64,000 nucleotides of DNA from Batillaria attramentaria. Lineage: Eukaryota > Mollusca > Gastropoda > Batillariidae. The notes under the pieces were generated by a model. The model was not told the DNA's origin. It was given only the letters and a program-made list of their open reading frames with translations, and made no database searches. The stretch spans positions 1,034,501-1,098,500 of the forward strand of contig JACVVK020000018.1 of the NCBI GenBank assembly GCA_018292915.2, given 5' to 3'. This document shows, piece after piece, positions 32,600 through 45,256 of the stretch. Each line of letters starts with the position of its first letter. The first letter of the stretch is position 1. Made by a program: the position numbers and the translations under genes.

Positions 32600-33734
32600 T
32601 TGCACAACTAATCATTAGTGCTCGGTCTTTTAGTGACAGGACTTGGAACAAGACGTCCAGAATAGGACCTGAGAGTCGTGGTGAGGTTTTGCCACGTTGC
32701 ACGTGAACCAAGGTGAGACAATTAGCTGTTACACCATACCATGACTTGGTTGAATACCGACGAGTATTTGCTCCATGACGCAGATCCGCATCTGAGCTTT
32801 ATTAGAGAAGGGACGGATTGCGTCAAATACGCTGGCTTTATCATCCTTTTTTTCCTCATTTAGGTGCGTTTTGCTTCCCGACTAGAAATTGCTCTACTTG
32901 CTATTGTTTTGTTGTTGTTGTTTTTTTTTTGTTTTTTTTTTTAAGCTGAACCAGAGCATCTTAAAGCTGGAGTGTTCAGGAGATCATTACGCCAATTCTA
33001 AATGTCCAGAAAGTAACACATTAAAAAAAAAAACCAAAAAACTGAACACATAAAACTTCAGATTCACCCAACTTAAACTACAGACAAGAATAATTTCCAT
33101 GGTGCTTCCATCGTGCGGAAAATAAGTGCATACTACATTAAACAGAAAATAAGCAAGTAAAATAAAAAGACGATTGACACAAAATTTAATAAAGTTTAAA
33201 AGAGACCCAACAAATCTATGAATAAAAATACAGCCTTCACAAAAAGTTAAGGACCACTTGCAAATATCATTCAACTTTTGTCGTGGTGGCATGCTGGTGT
33301 AGTGCTGAACATCGCTGAAACGGCGGCTTATGTAGGCAAGCAAATGAGCACAGTTCATAACCACGGATGCATTCTTTGACCTGCACCTCATTTTTGCCGT
33401 GCAGAAAGCCCCAGGTATCGCTCACTGAACACTGAAACTCGGTCTAGTTTTGCCGAAATTGCAGATTTTCAAACGCGCCAAGCATGCTGTGTGACGCGCA
33501 CGTAGTGCCATCCACACAGTGGTCGCCATGTTGACTAATTACCCTTTAACCTTGCTACCGAATTTTACGGGAAAAATCTTATTCGTTTATTTTTTCTGAT
33601 TTATTGAAACTACCACCCATTATGTAAAACTGAAAAAAGGGGGGGGGGGGGGGGCTACGAATTCTTGTTGGCAAAGGCATTTAGAATCTTGCTGAAGGGT
33701 TGATGCTTGCTTTCAACTCTCTCCTCCTCTTTTT
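32600..33734. other. Gene-free stretch
   Basis: It contains T-rich tracts near 32905-32942 and a G run at 33640-33653. No feature is recognised. Confidence 0.5.
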
Positions 33735-33939
33735 AAGTTGTTTCTCTATAGAGAAACAACTTTATGAGACGGGGCAGATTTTGCTGCGCGCAGCAGCAAG
33801 TTTCAGTGATACAAAACAAGACTGTGACGTTTCTCCACACAATACATACTTTAAAGCAGATAGTGACGTAACGAAACCTGCGTCATAGACACTTGACGTG
33901 CACACTATGCTGCTGCGTTCTTTTTGGCGGGAGTTGTGA

Positions 33940-34034
<95 letters not shown>

Positions 34035-35393
34035 ACGGATGTAATGATGGCTATCTCCTAAACCACCTCGATGGAGGCCTTTTTTTCTTTGAGATAAAAT
34101 GAGAAATCACCTTCTCCAGAGCTACCTTTCACGATTTTTAGCCTGCCGCATTTTCAGAAGAGTTATCGCCGATTTTAAAAAATCGGTCATGTTACGAATT
34201 TTTTCGAAAAAGTTGTTCAAATTCCTTCATTTTCTAGACTTTGGAAGTTCACCCAGTCATATAGTATTCGTGCTACAGCTCTGTAGCTCTGACCGGTTTT
34301 GTGTAAAAAAAAAATATTTCCGAGGTAGGGGTGGTTTGCACATAAGATCAAATATCTATGAAAAGACTACTGCAAATTACTTATCATCCCGGCGTTTTTG
34401 TCTAGTGTGACAACTGCACATATGACAGGAACTACTGCACCATTATAGCTTTAGCATTTAGAATAACTGAACTTTTAGATAAACATAACTTTTTCAAGTT
34501 TCTGCGAGAAGCACCGGTCAAAAGAGTTCCAAATTTTCGATTTCATAAGTACAATCCAAGGTATTCTAGTCCATGTTTCACCAGCCCTCTACATCTTCCA
34601 GATTTTATGTAAAAATTAATTCAGCCAGGGAAGTCATAAAAGCAACACGGAAATCACAAGACATGCACAAGCATCATCTGTCATACCACCAGTGTGAAGC
34701 TGACGTCAAACGCTTAGTTCACAGACAAAATAAGCAAGTATCGTCACTGCCTCCGACATTTCACCAGCCCTCTAGATCTTCCAGATTTCATGTGAAAAAT
34801 AATTCAATCGGGGAAGCCACAAAGCCAACAGGGAAATCACAAGACATAAACAAGCTTCCTCAGACGATTGCAGTGCTAGAGGCTGACGTCAAAATGTTTA
34901 GTTCGCGGAATTGACGTCATCTATCTCTGTGTATGACGACCTGCCTGAGGCTGGCGTCAAATGTTTAGTTCACGGAACTGACGTCTCTCTCTCTCTCTCT
35001 CTCTCTGGGGAGCCAGGGTGGCCGAATGGTAGAGCGTTGGACTTTCAATGCTCGGGTCGAGAGTTCGAATCCCGGCTTGGGCCAAATATTTGTGCTGGCC
35101 TTTCTCTCGTTGCCCCGTCTTTGATATCACCCTATATGGTGGAAAAGGACGATAAACTCCTAAACACCCACCCACCCACTCTCTCTCTCTCTCTCTGTCT
35201 GTCTGTCTGTCTCTCTCTCTCCCCCCACCCGGCCCCACCCCCAGTCACGTGACTAATCGGTCGAGGTCGTAGAGGATCTAGTGTCATTGGTAGAACTTGG
35301 AGAGGGGAGAACCGGCAACAATAACAACAAAACAGACAAAATAAAATGAAATTTGGAGAAACAACTTTGTAGGACGGGGCCGTTCCTCCTTGT
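33735..35393. mobile_element. Hairpin-headed element H, subfamily 1, copy 1
   Basis: It is a near-identical repeat of 45257-46879. It opens with a perfect 28-bp palindrome (AAGTTGTTTCTCTA and its inverse). A (GT)n tract follows at about 33943-34032. Next is a conserved block with GATGGCTATCTCCTAAACCACC, then two diverged units of about 190 bp containing TTCCAGATTT and AAATCACAAGACAT. An embedded SINE-B follows, and the right end GAGAAACAACTTTGTAGGAC repeats the palindrome arm directly. Frames across the block show no known domain. Orientation and class are unknown; no clear target-site duplication is seen. Confidence 0.82.
35007..35178 (+). mobile_element. SINE-B, full copy (inside element H copy 1)
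   Basis: The tRNA-like head has GGGTGGCCGAATGGTAGAGC and a GAGTTCGAATCCCGG B box. The body has CCAAATATTTGTGCTGGCC, a GTTGCCCCGTCTTTGATATC block, a GTGGAAAAGGAC tail and (CACC)n. The equivalent SINE sits at the same place in element H copy 2, so it is part of the element. Confidence 0.88.
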
Positions 35394-35454
35394 TCTCAGT
35401 GAGCCGTGCCAACTCTGAGAGCACTGCTCTCCCTCCTCCACCTCCCTCCACCTC

Positions 35455-35700
35455 CGTGTCACGCAACCATGCCAGTTCTAGTGGTATTCCTCCCCTGTCA
35501 TGAGTGGAACCCACAGATCTGACGCGGCCACAGATCTCGGTGTCGCTCAACCATGCCAGCTCTAGTGGTACTCCTCCCCGGTCATGAGTGGAACCCACAG
35601 ATCTGACGTGGCCAGAGATCTCGGTGTCGCTCAACCATGCCAGTTCTGGTGGTACTCCTCCCCGGTCATGAGTGGAACCCACAGACCTGACGTGGCAAGC
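35455..35700. repeat. 84-bp tandem repeat, about 3 copies
   Basis: Three units share CAACCATGCCAGTTCTAGTG and GTCATGAGTGGAACCCACAG with a few substitutions. 84 is a multiple of three, so an open frame persists on the minus strand; no domain is recognised. Confidence 0.85.
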
Positions 35701-36234
35701 TTCAATAAAATGACATCTTGTCGGGGAGTTGCTCATATTGCAGCTATGACTGAGCCAAAACTAGAGGCCGACCTAATGCAGAACGGTTTGTTTGTTTGCT
35801 TTTGTTTTTGTTTGTTTGTTTTTACATAAATACTCATGCACTTATGACAATTTTCCTCGTTGCCTCACTATTAATTTAAGTGGGAAAGGATGTAAAATTA
35901 AAATTACACCCACCACCACATGGCTGCATATGTCACCCTCATCCATTTTTTTCCAGATGAACTGACCATGTTTCTATTGCATTCTTCTGGTTTCAGCTGG
36001 CCAGTTCCAGTCAATCCGATCAATACAATCCTTTTCAAATTGAATTCAATACATTTCATTTCATACAATTCATTTCATACAACATTTTTCAGTTTCGTTC
36101 AGTTTCATGCCATTATATTCAGATCCGTTGAATCAAACATTACACATCACAAAAATACATGTATACCAAAACCATACTGAACATGGAAACATTTTAATGT
36201 GGATTTTCCATTTCATAAACTTTCACAACTTGAA
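35701..36234. other. Gene-free stretch
   Basis: T-rich and CATTT-rich sequence with no feature recognised. Confidence 0.5.
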
Positions 36235-36610
36235 TTTATAACAATTATCACATTATCACAGCCGTTATCTATTATAGCAATTATCATATGATCAAAGCCG
36301 TTATCTATTATAACAATGATCATATTATCACAGCCGTTATATTTCATAACAATGATCACATTATCATAGCCGTTATCTTTTATAACGATTATATCACGAT
36401 CACAGCCGTTATCTATTATAACAGTTATCACATGATGACAGCCGTTATCTATTATAACAATTATCACATGATGACAGCCGTTATCTATTATAACAATTAT
36501 CACATGATCACAGCCTTTATATCTTATCACAATCATCACAGTCGTTATATACCATAACAATTATCACACGTTATCATGTTATCACAGCCGTTGTATTTTA
36601 TAACAATTAT
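36235..36610. repeat. 36-bp minisatellite, about 10 degenerate copies
   Basis: Units of about 36 bp contain CAGCCGTTATCTATTATAAC followed by AATTATCACATGATCA. Because the period is twelve codons, a 115-codon frame with repeated DNGCDxVIIVI motifs stays open on the minus strand. I read this as non-coding. Confidence 0.9.
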
Positions 36611-36688
36611 CACACCCGAGCACGGGAATTTAAAATAGTTGTTTACTCTGTTGTGAATGATAAGCATTAAATAGCAAAAAATACTATA

Positions 36689-37951
36689 CAGTCTACTTCG
36701 TTTATAACGTCGCCGGATATAACGTCACCCCGTTATAACGTCACCCAAAGACCGGTCCTGGCCCAATTCCTTCTTTAAAAGACTATTTTAACCTCGGATA
36801 TAACGTCACCGGATATAGCGTCACCCCTTTATAACGTCACTCATCCATGTCGGTTATAACGTCATACCAATCCCATGGCAGTTTGCACAATCATGGATTA
36901 CAGCGGCTTCAACTGCGGCCTTCAGTTACAAGTCATAGAATCTCACGCCGGGTGTGCCCCTCACTCTCTCTACCCTACTCCCACCAACCTCTCCTCCCTC
37001 TTCACGCTCACGGAACCTGCTATGGTTTTCCCCGCAATCTCTGCCCCATCGCACGTACATTTAACGGATGTGACATCACGGTTTGAAAAATGGCGACTGC
37101 TGCTAAGGATGCTGCGAAGAGAAAGTCTCTTTCATTGAAAGAAAAAAATTGACGTCATCGAAAAGGCTGAGGATAACCCTGCCCTGTCCACGACATCTAT
37201 AGGTGAATCTTTCGGCATCGCCCGGACGACAGTGGCATCCGTTCTCAAGAACAAATTAAAGTACAAGCAGCTGTTTTTCCAGAATGAAACTGATGTTTCC
37301 AAGAAGCGAATTTTGCTGGCAATTTGGTTGTGGTGGTGGGGGGGGGGGGGGTGGAGGGAGTTGATGAGTGCGGTGTCATGAACTAAAATCGCTAGATCTG
37401 TGCCGCTCTTGTTTCACTGACAATATTTAGATCTAGAAATACAATATTTACATCTAGAAATAGAACCCGGTTCCTCCTGGGATACTTCCCTTCTCAACGC
37501 AAAGGAATGAATCTCCCCCCCCCCTTTCCCGTCCCCCTCCCCTCTTCTTTCTCCATTTAGATCTAGCCGTACCACTCCCCGTCTTTGTCTTTCTGTCCTG
37601 TACGTTCTGGGTGGTGTCAACCGTGCCATGTCTATTGCACCTCGTTATCTCTCCTGGCTCATCAACAGTGCCGCAATAAACACTACCACCTGTACTGCAG
37701 TGACGCGACGGTCTATCTGTGAAGCGCCTCCCCACCCCCCCCCTCTCTCCATCACAATTATCCCCACTCCCGCTCGGAGCAGTTCCCAGTCTTAGACTCG
37801 TTGAAGCCCCTTCCTCTCCCCCCTCTCTCCGAATATACCGTCACCCGCGCGTAAAAGTGACGTTATAACCGATACCCGGATATAGCGTCACCACATATAA
37901 CGTCGCTCAAAAACATTCCCCGATGGATGACGTAATATCCGGAGTCGACTG
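36689..37951 (+). mobile_element. Tigger/pogo-like DNA transposon relic
   Basis: Its ends are inverted (CAGTCTACTTCG on the left; CAGTCGACTCCG read inward from the right) and TA flanks both sides, as in Tc1/mariner/pogo elements. TATAACGTCACC motifs repeat inside both ends. It is 1263 bp long and keeps only the start of a transposase; the interior is C-rich unrelated sequence. Confidence 0.75.
37090..37325 (+). pseudogene. CENP-B/Tigger transposase N-terminus, frameshifted
   Basis: From ATG 37090 it encodes a lysine-rich start, then a frameshift in an A run near 37145. After that comes a helix-turn-helix with STTSIGESFGIARTTVASVL and KNKLKYKQ. This is the first DNA-binding HTH of CENP-B-like transposases. 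The DDE catalytic domain is absent. Confidence 0.7.
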
Positions 37952-38015
37952 TATATGCAAAATAATAAAATAATAATAATGAAAATTTAATACCGTCCCA
38001 TTGCACAAGATCCCG

Positions 38016-38016
<1 letters not shown>

Positions 38017-38058
<42 letters not shown>
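38017..38058. repeat. (CA)n microsatellite
   Basis: About 40 bp of AC repeats adjoining the foldback pair. Confidence 0.95.
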
Positions 38059-38059
<1 letters not shown>

Positions 38060-38326
38060 TTTGCTCTCATGCCCGATGAAAAAAAAAAAAAAAAAAAACA
38101 TAAAAAGAACGTGAAAAAAAAGAAAGAAAAAAAGTAGCTTACGGGAGTTCAGGCCGCGCCAGGGGCTACACAGGGCTCGGGCATGAGAGCAAACACACAT
38201 CAGTGGTCAGTTCTCACACCCAATGGATAAAACAAAACAAAACGAAAAAGAACGAGAAAAAAACAAAAGGTAGCTTACGGGAGTTTAGGCCGCGCCAGAG
38301 GCTACATGGATATTGGGTATGAGAAC
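38059..38326. repeat. Tandem pair of short foldback elements
   Basis: Unit one (38059-38195) starts TTTGCTCTCATGCCCGA and ends with the inverse of that. Unit two (38209-38326) starts GTTCTCACACCCAAT and ends ATTGGGTATGAGAAC. Both share an internal GTAGCTTACGGGAGTTxAGG and GCCGCGCCAG. They look like two diverged copies of a MITE of about 120-137 bp. Confidence 0.7.
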
Positions 38327-38339
38327 TGCATGTATCGCA

Positions 38340-40413
38340 CTCACTCTCTTCCCCCCCCCCCCTCCCCGCCACACACGCTCTCCCCCCCCCTCCTCCCCCC
38401 TTCAGTCGTGCAACTGAAAAACAACAGTTACTATCATTAACAAATCACGGGTTTTCAGTGGTGGGCACATAGAGCAGCCTGACAACTGGCCACTGTCTGC
38501 CCCCGAAACCAGCGGCAATACCTTTGGGTACGACCGCTGGCTGACGGAAGCTAACAATGACCAGTTGCCTGGGTGCTGCTTTGTACGAACCACTGAAAAC
38601 CCGCGCCTTCGCTACTTTAGCCTACGTACGCCGACAGTCCCCCCTCCCCCCCCCCCCCCTTTACTGTCGACGTACGTAGCCCAGGGTGCGGCCGCGCCCT
38701 GTGCAAAGCTGCCAAGCTGTGAAAAAAACCGAGTGTTATGATTACTGGAGGCGATAAACCATACAGGGGACCGTGTGAAGATCGGAGGGGAGCAGTAGAG
38801 GGGGGGGGGGGTGAGGGGGGAGGCAATGGGAGTGGAGGGCGGAGGGGGTGTGTGGAGGGTGGGAGAGGAGAGAGGAGGAGAGGGATGGTGGCGAAAAGGA
38901 CTGAGAAGAGAGGTGGAGAGGAGTTGGGGGGGGGGGGAGGGAACACACACATGCAAGCACGCACGCACACGCACACACACACACACGCGCCGTATCACCT
39001 GACATTTTACGATCACCGAGGACACCGTCGATCGCTGACGTCGACATCGTCGACACCATGGCAATACCGACGACCCGGCAAACTCGTCGGCCGCCATGAC
39101 GGCGACATCATCGACCACCGACCGATGACAAGCATCGGCGACTCAAAAGAAGTCGCCTTGTCGGGTGATGCTGACGACGGTGGTGGCTGATGATGTCGAC
39201 GGTGGTAGTCGACGATTCTCGACGGCAGCGATCGAACAGTGTCCACGGCCATCATAGTCATGCCGATGATACCCTCCCCCCCTCCCCCTAGCCCCCCCCC
39301 CCCCCACCACACACACACCGTCAGTCACACACAGCACACGCATACGCACGCACACACAGACATACGGCATATGGTGCAGAAGGCACACCTCTTCGATGGT
39401 CTTCGAGGTTCTTAAAGTGCACAACTGCTTTTACTATTTGTTTGGTTTCACACGCATACTAAATACACACACGCACAGAGAGAGAGAGAGAGAGGGGGGG
39501 GGGGGGACCGGATTGGATGGGGGTTGAGGGAATGGGTCGGAGGGGGCAGGGGGGGGGGGTGTTCGGAAGGGGGGTGGGGTGGGGATATTTCACACGGCAG
39601 GCAAATGTTGAAAGTCAAAAACGGAAGCAGAGATCATACATAATTATAATATTATGATGAGGTGGCAGCTTTGCACAGGGCGCTTCGAGGAGCCAGTAGC
39701 GAAGGTGGTGGGAGGTGTGGTGGTAGGGTACTAACACGAAAAACGAAAAGAAGAAGAAGAAAAAAAAAACAAAACAACCCTACCACCTCCTCCCACCGCA
39801 CCCCATCTAAACATTGTAAGTTTGTACAACAAGGATGATGCAATTATAGTAAGGATGATGAAATGAGGATGATGCAATAAGGACTAAGGATAAGCACAGT
39901 GCTATCAGAACTAGCAACGGGCAAGTCAAGTCGTGAATGGACAATTGTACAGTAAAAGTAACAATGGCTTTCACCTGCCAACACAAACATATTGTTTCTG
40001 GTTTACTGCTGTTCTAAAGAGGGTGTAATAATGACAGCATTTTTATCAAACTGTCTCGGCACTCAGACATACAGGTCAGTTATATGGCATTGACAACTGA
40101 TTGTAATCAGCGTACCAAGGGCACACTAATGATAATAATGCATTTTTGTCCCCATGATAAGCACTTGCAAGTCCTCTTCAAAAGTATCACATTGCTAGTC
40201 CAGTACAGACAGTGCGTTCTTGCACACCGTCAGACATACAGAACAGACATGACTCTGGCACTGACAACTGAAGGCAGTCTATACACGTGAACACATTTCC
40301 ACACAATAGGTGCACTAATTAGTGCTCAGTAATAATTCAGTTTGTCAGGTTAAGACGCATAGTGAAAAGTTCTTTTCACTGGCTTTCATTACTAGCCGCT
40401 GACAAGCTGTTTT
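38340..40413. other. Low-complexity C-, G- and CA-rich region
   Basis: Long C runs (38351-38400, 38640-38660), G-rich tracts (38795-38940, 39495-39570) and CA/CGCA repeats dominate. Overlapping open frames on both strands are compositional. A 19-bp sequence at 38696-38714 recurs inverted at 39663-39681. Downstream, 39850-40410 shows nothing recognisable. Confidence 0.6.
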
Positions 40414-40679
40414 TATGTTGTTTCCATAGTAATGGAAACAACATCATAGGACGGGCTAAATTTTCCACGTTCATGGGCAAGCATCTGTGGTACAAACGCA
40501 CGTCACTGCCGATCTCCCGCAGAGACGATTATGCAAGTGTAACTCTGACAATGACGTAAGAAAACGTACGTCATCGATGCTGGCATGTATAGTGCGCGTA
40601 AGAAAACGTACGTCATCGATGCTGGCATGTATAGTGCGCCGAACGCACTTCTCCTCCTCAGTGAGTGCCGTCTGTGTGG

Positions 40680-40751
<72 letters not shown>

Positions 40752-42067
40752 TGTGTCCAGGCCCGTTTCTTGGAAAATACTCAACCGAATGGCTTCAAAT
40801 TTGGGGTATCCAAATATATCAAAATGTTACATTAGACGATTCAAGCGTGTGATGATTGCTTAAGTGATTTGGGAGTTATCGCCCTTTTGAGACAAGTTGG
40901 TTGTCTTTCGTGTACAGGCGTAATATTTATTTAAATCACTCAATGTTTTTGGCAGTAGATAGCTTGAATACGGACTCTGAACAGAGTCACTACTAGAAAA
41001 TGGTCGCTCTTATAGTTTTCATGTAAACCGAGCCTGAGTTGACATTGCATGTGAACCCAGTTCAGATGCCTATTTCTCCGAAAATACTGAACCGATCGAT
41101 TTCAAATTTGGGGTTTCTAAATGAATCAAGATTGTTGAATAGAAGGCCCGATCCAGGTACGATTGCACACATGATTTGCGAGTTATCGCCCTTTTCAGAA
41201 AAAGTGGCTTTCTGGCGTTTAAAGGCGTAATATTTACCTAAACCACTCCATTTTTTGGACATAGATAGCATGAATACGGACTCTCAAATAAGTGAATTTT
41301 GGAGGTTGTCACTTTTATACTTTTGGCGTAAGCCGTACCTGATGAAAGTGCTGGTGAACACACTTTAGATCTCAAAATCGCTCCTACTATACATAGATAA
41401 TGAGCCTGGGGTGCCATAAAAAATATACAAAAAAATTAGAAAAATTCACTGCAGCCGTTATCGTCAGTTGACCCGAAAATTTGTACTCACAGCACATTTC
41501 CCCTACAAGCCACACGCCTCACAAACATCGAAGAAGAGACGCACGCGCACTGACGTAAAGTAAGTGCGTCATGTTTGATTGACGTGATGCTGTTTTTTCT
41601 TGGGGGTGTCTCGCCACTTTCTTTCCGAATTCCTCTGTTTGGAGACGTGGTGTATTTTACTTCTACTATGTCGCCATCTTCGTGCAATCGCAGAGAAGAC
41701 ACGGGATACAACAGAATACAACTCCAATACTTTATGAACAGAATATGCACGGAGAACAAATTCATGAAAGAAGAAGAACCCAGAACGCTGTGCAGGGCTG
41801 CTTACGTACTGAACAGGTCAGATCTAGAACATTTCTCAACTTACTGGAAGGTTCGATATCTTTCCAAGGTGACGTAATCTACTGACGTTACTGCACCAGC
41901 ATGTTCTGGGATGGTCTAGAAATTATTTTGCATCGAAATGCAGTATCTTTTCGCGATCTCTACAACTTGACATGTGGAAAGCGGGAATTTCAGTGGGTTT
42001 CGTTTTTGCCACTGACTCACACTCAGAAGCATAATGCAAAGATCTTGGAAACATAGGTCTTTGCATA

Positions 42068-42107
<40 letters not shown>

Positions 42108-42532
42108 GGGGGGGGGGGTGCGTGCGTGCGCGCGCAAGCGCGCGTCTAAGGCGAGAGAGAGAGAGAGAGAGGGTCTCTTCTCCGATACCAGTAAGCAATC
42201 GTCTGTCAGTCAGGTCTGCGGGAAGTAACTCTGTCAAAGGGGAACGACTTTATTACAAGAATTCATTCACCCATGTAGAACCTCGCATACGCCAAAATGT
42301 TGTGACGCCAACCAGCTAGGCGAGCTCACACGACCTCATGTGTTTGGGTTTTTGCAAGTGCATAGAGGCACGATAAGGGTTTTCAGTACTTTCTTTATGT
42401 CAGCATGCTTGATGTCAGAGAGCTTGCGTTCCGGCGTGTGCGCGCGGGCTGCATACATGACACAACGACTACGACTGTGACTACAGCATGTCATTGAATG
42501 GAAACAACATATTGGGCTGGTGGCCATCTTGT
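40414..42532. mobile_element. Hairpin-headed element H, subfamily 2
   Basis: It has the same plan as the elements at 33735 and 45257. The left palindrome is ATGTTGTTTCCAT, four bases, then its inverse, followed by CATAGGACGGGC. It has a 42-bp tandem duplication (40556-40639), (GT)n at 40682-40748, and two diverged copies of a block of about 297 bp with TTCAAATTTGGGGT and GAGTTATCGCCCTTTT. The right end AATGGAAACAACATATTGGG repeats the arm directly and finishes CATCTTGT. A frame at 41669-41877 has no recognised domain. Confidence 0.72.
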
Positions 42533-44486
42533 TAAAATATAATTTTGTTTTGGGTTTCTTTTGTCTTAGTCTGGGTTAGGCCCGTAGCCGTGGGTGAAAT
42601 TAACCTCGAGTTTTACATACGGGCCTGGAGCCGATCTCTCGGCAAGCGGAGGAAGATGTGGCGGTCTTGCCTATGTTTTGTCACCGGAGATCTGCCGGTG
42701 CGTTGCACGCTGAGAATGCTTCAGGTGGCCGTAAAACGTTGGCAACGGCTATTTAAAGTTGACAGATGCACGCTAAAGGCAGTTGTAAACAATTTTTGGG
42801 TTGTCACCGGGTCTCAGTGGGGTCAAGGGTCCTTCAGGATGGGCACGAGTTACTTTTGAACTGGCTGGCGTGTCCAACCAGCAGCCGTGCCGGTATTTAA
42901 AAAATTTTTTTTTTTTTTTTTTTACTGCTATTGCACATTTCTCCGATATGATTTCTGCTGCACGTGGAACCAAAGACCATTATTTCTTTTATATAAACCA
43001 GGGAAAAAAAAAGAAAAAAAAAAGAGGAAAATACGTTTTGCGTTTCCTTTGGAGCATAGAGTAGGCACCTTTGAGATACAAACTTCCACAGCCATACTTA
43101 TCTTTCCTTTTCTCTTTCTCCCCCTTTTTAGTGAGGTTTGTTTGTGTGTTTGCGAGGTTTAACGTCCTTTTCCGCCACGAATACAACCGGGGACGATTGG
43201 GATGCAGGCGAATAATCGCTAAAAAAAAAAAAAAAAAAAAAGGAAAAAGAAAAAAAAAAAAAAAAAAAAAAAAGAAGGAAAAAAGAAGCAACAACAACAA
43301 AAACAGCCAAAACACACAATTATTGCCTTTTATCTGTTTTAATCGGTCTACCATTTGTCCAGCATTTTATCCTGTTATGTATACTGACGTGAAAAACTGC
43401 AATATTCGAGAGCCGAAAACCCAGGAAAGCCCAGCAACAATTGTACAACTACTGTATCATGTCCATTATCTTGCACGCCTTCCTTGATTTGGCCCACAGG
43501 TGGTGGAAAAGGACGTTAAACTACATACCTATCCACCCTCCTTGATTTGCATTAATTTTCATCGTCTGTGGCACTTTCCTGCACACTGACGTTGAACTTT
43601 TCCCTAACCGCTTTTATAGTTCTTTTGGGGTCATATCCCCAATCACTCTTGTTGGTTTGACGATAAGCAACTAGAAGATGAAGAAGAAGAAGAAGCAGCA
43701 AATCTGGACAAAAACAATATTGTTTCTTCGAGGACAAAAACAAGATTTTTTATTCGCCTACAGCACAGCCCGACTGATCGGCATAGTGGCAGTTCCTCCG
43801 CCTTATCTCACATCACGATAAGTAACTGTGCTGCTAAATTCCGAGGCATCTCGACAGCTGTTAACCCGTATACTGCAGACGGACATGTTAGGCACTACGC
43901 GAAAACCCTAGGCTGAAATGAGAGGTGGATGTTGGTGGTTTTCAATGTGGATATATGAAGAACGGTTTGTATCTACGGGGAGAATTCGTTTGAATTTCTC
44001 TCAGCTCCTGGCAACAGATAAACAGGTAAACCACACTGGAAAAAAAAACCAAAAAAAAAAAAACTAGAGACTATTGCGATGGTTCGCCATGCGTGTCGCG
44101 CGGGTTTGAAACGACCAAAGGACGTCGTGTATCGTGCGTCATCACAATTGTCTCTCCCATGGACGATCAATAAATCTGACTAAAAGAAGAATCAATAATG
44201 TAACCCAGACAGACCGATCCATTGTCAGTTTGTCCTTTGCAACTAGCAGTGCACATTTCCTGTGTATGCCAGCGGGACACATAAGCGTGTCAAAGTGTAT
44301 CTGCACGAAAAATATCACATCTTCGTGGGATTGCTCCCACTTTCCCATTTTGGCGCATCAGATGGATGGAAATTCCACCACACTTTCTTTCCTTGAAAAG
44401 GATTTTTTTCTATGAACTATCCAATATGACAAACAACAAAGTTCGCTGGTTGGAGTATAAAACCATGTCTCCCTCCCCCCCCACTC

Positions 44487-44546
<60 letters not shown>

Positions 44547-44739
44547 ACAAACACGTGTTTTGAACAATGCTATGCTGTTTAGGTGAAAAACAAATGATCC
44601 GAGTACGAATTAAACGGGTGTGTCTGGCATCGCACGCGACTCCACCCCTCTCGTGGACGATATCCGTATTTTCATAATTTATCTTCTCCTCTAAGTTCGC
44701 GCTGCGAGTCTGTCACGTATATCGCCAAAAATCGATGTT
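42533..44739. other. Gene-free stretch
   Basis: It contains T and A runs (42902-42922, 43221-43276), SINE-B tail fragments near 43143-43200 (minus) and 43485-43540 (plus, GGTGGAAAAGGACGTTAAAC), and (CA)n at 44490-44542. No gene is recognised. Confidence 0.5.
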
Positions 44740-45256
44740 GCTGCTCATCTCCAGTCCATCAGTGGCTTGTTGGCCATGTTTTTCTGTGAGTTCTATATTC
44801 AGAGGCAAAAGAAAGTGTACACCGCATTCAAGAGCTCCAAACTGGTGAAAAACATCCAGAACGTCGAAGCGCTCTTTGCAGATGACTGTTGCCTCTTAGC
44901 TCACAATGAGGCTGACGTCCAATTTATTGTAACCAGATCTGCAGAAGGGGCACGATGGGGTCACCACTGTTTGGCCACACCATCAGTCTCGGCAAGACAG
45001 AGGTCCTCCACCACCCAGCCCCAGGATCGTCAGCACCGCCACCGAGTATTTGTATCGACATCACACAGCTGATATCCTCTGATGGCTCGATGGACAGAGA
45101 AATAGCGACCAGACTCAGCAAAGCCAGCCAGGTGATGGGTGGACTCCAAGCACGAATAGGGGAGACGGGGTGGCCGAATGGTAGAGCGTTCGGCTTCTAA
45201 TGCTCGGGTCGTGAGTTCGCATCTCGGCTGGGGCCAAATATTTGTGCTGGCTTTTT

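Noticed and set aside
36213..36560. 115-codon minus-strand frame with repeated DNGCDHVIIVI motifs
   Set aside because: It follows from a 36-bp minisatellite whose period is a multiple of three; no start context, signal or domain supports a gene.
38612..39190. Overlapping proline-, glycine- and cysteine-rich frames on both strands
   Set aside because: The frames follow from C, G and CA runs rather than coding constraint.
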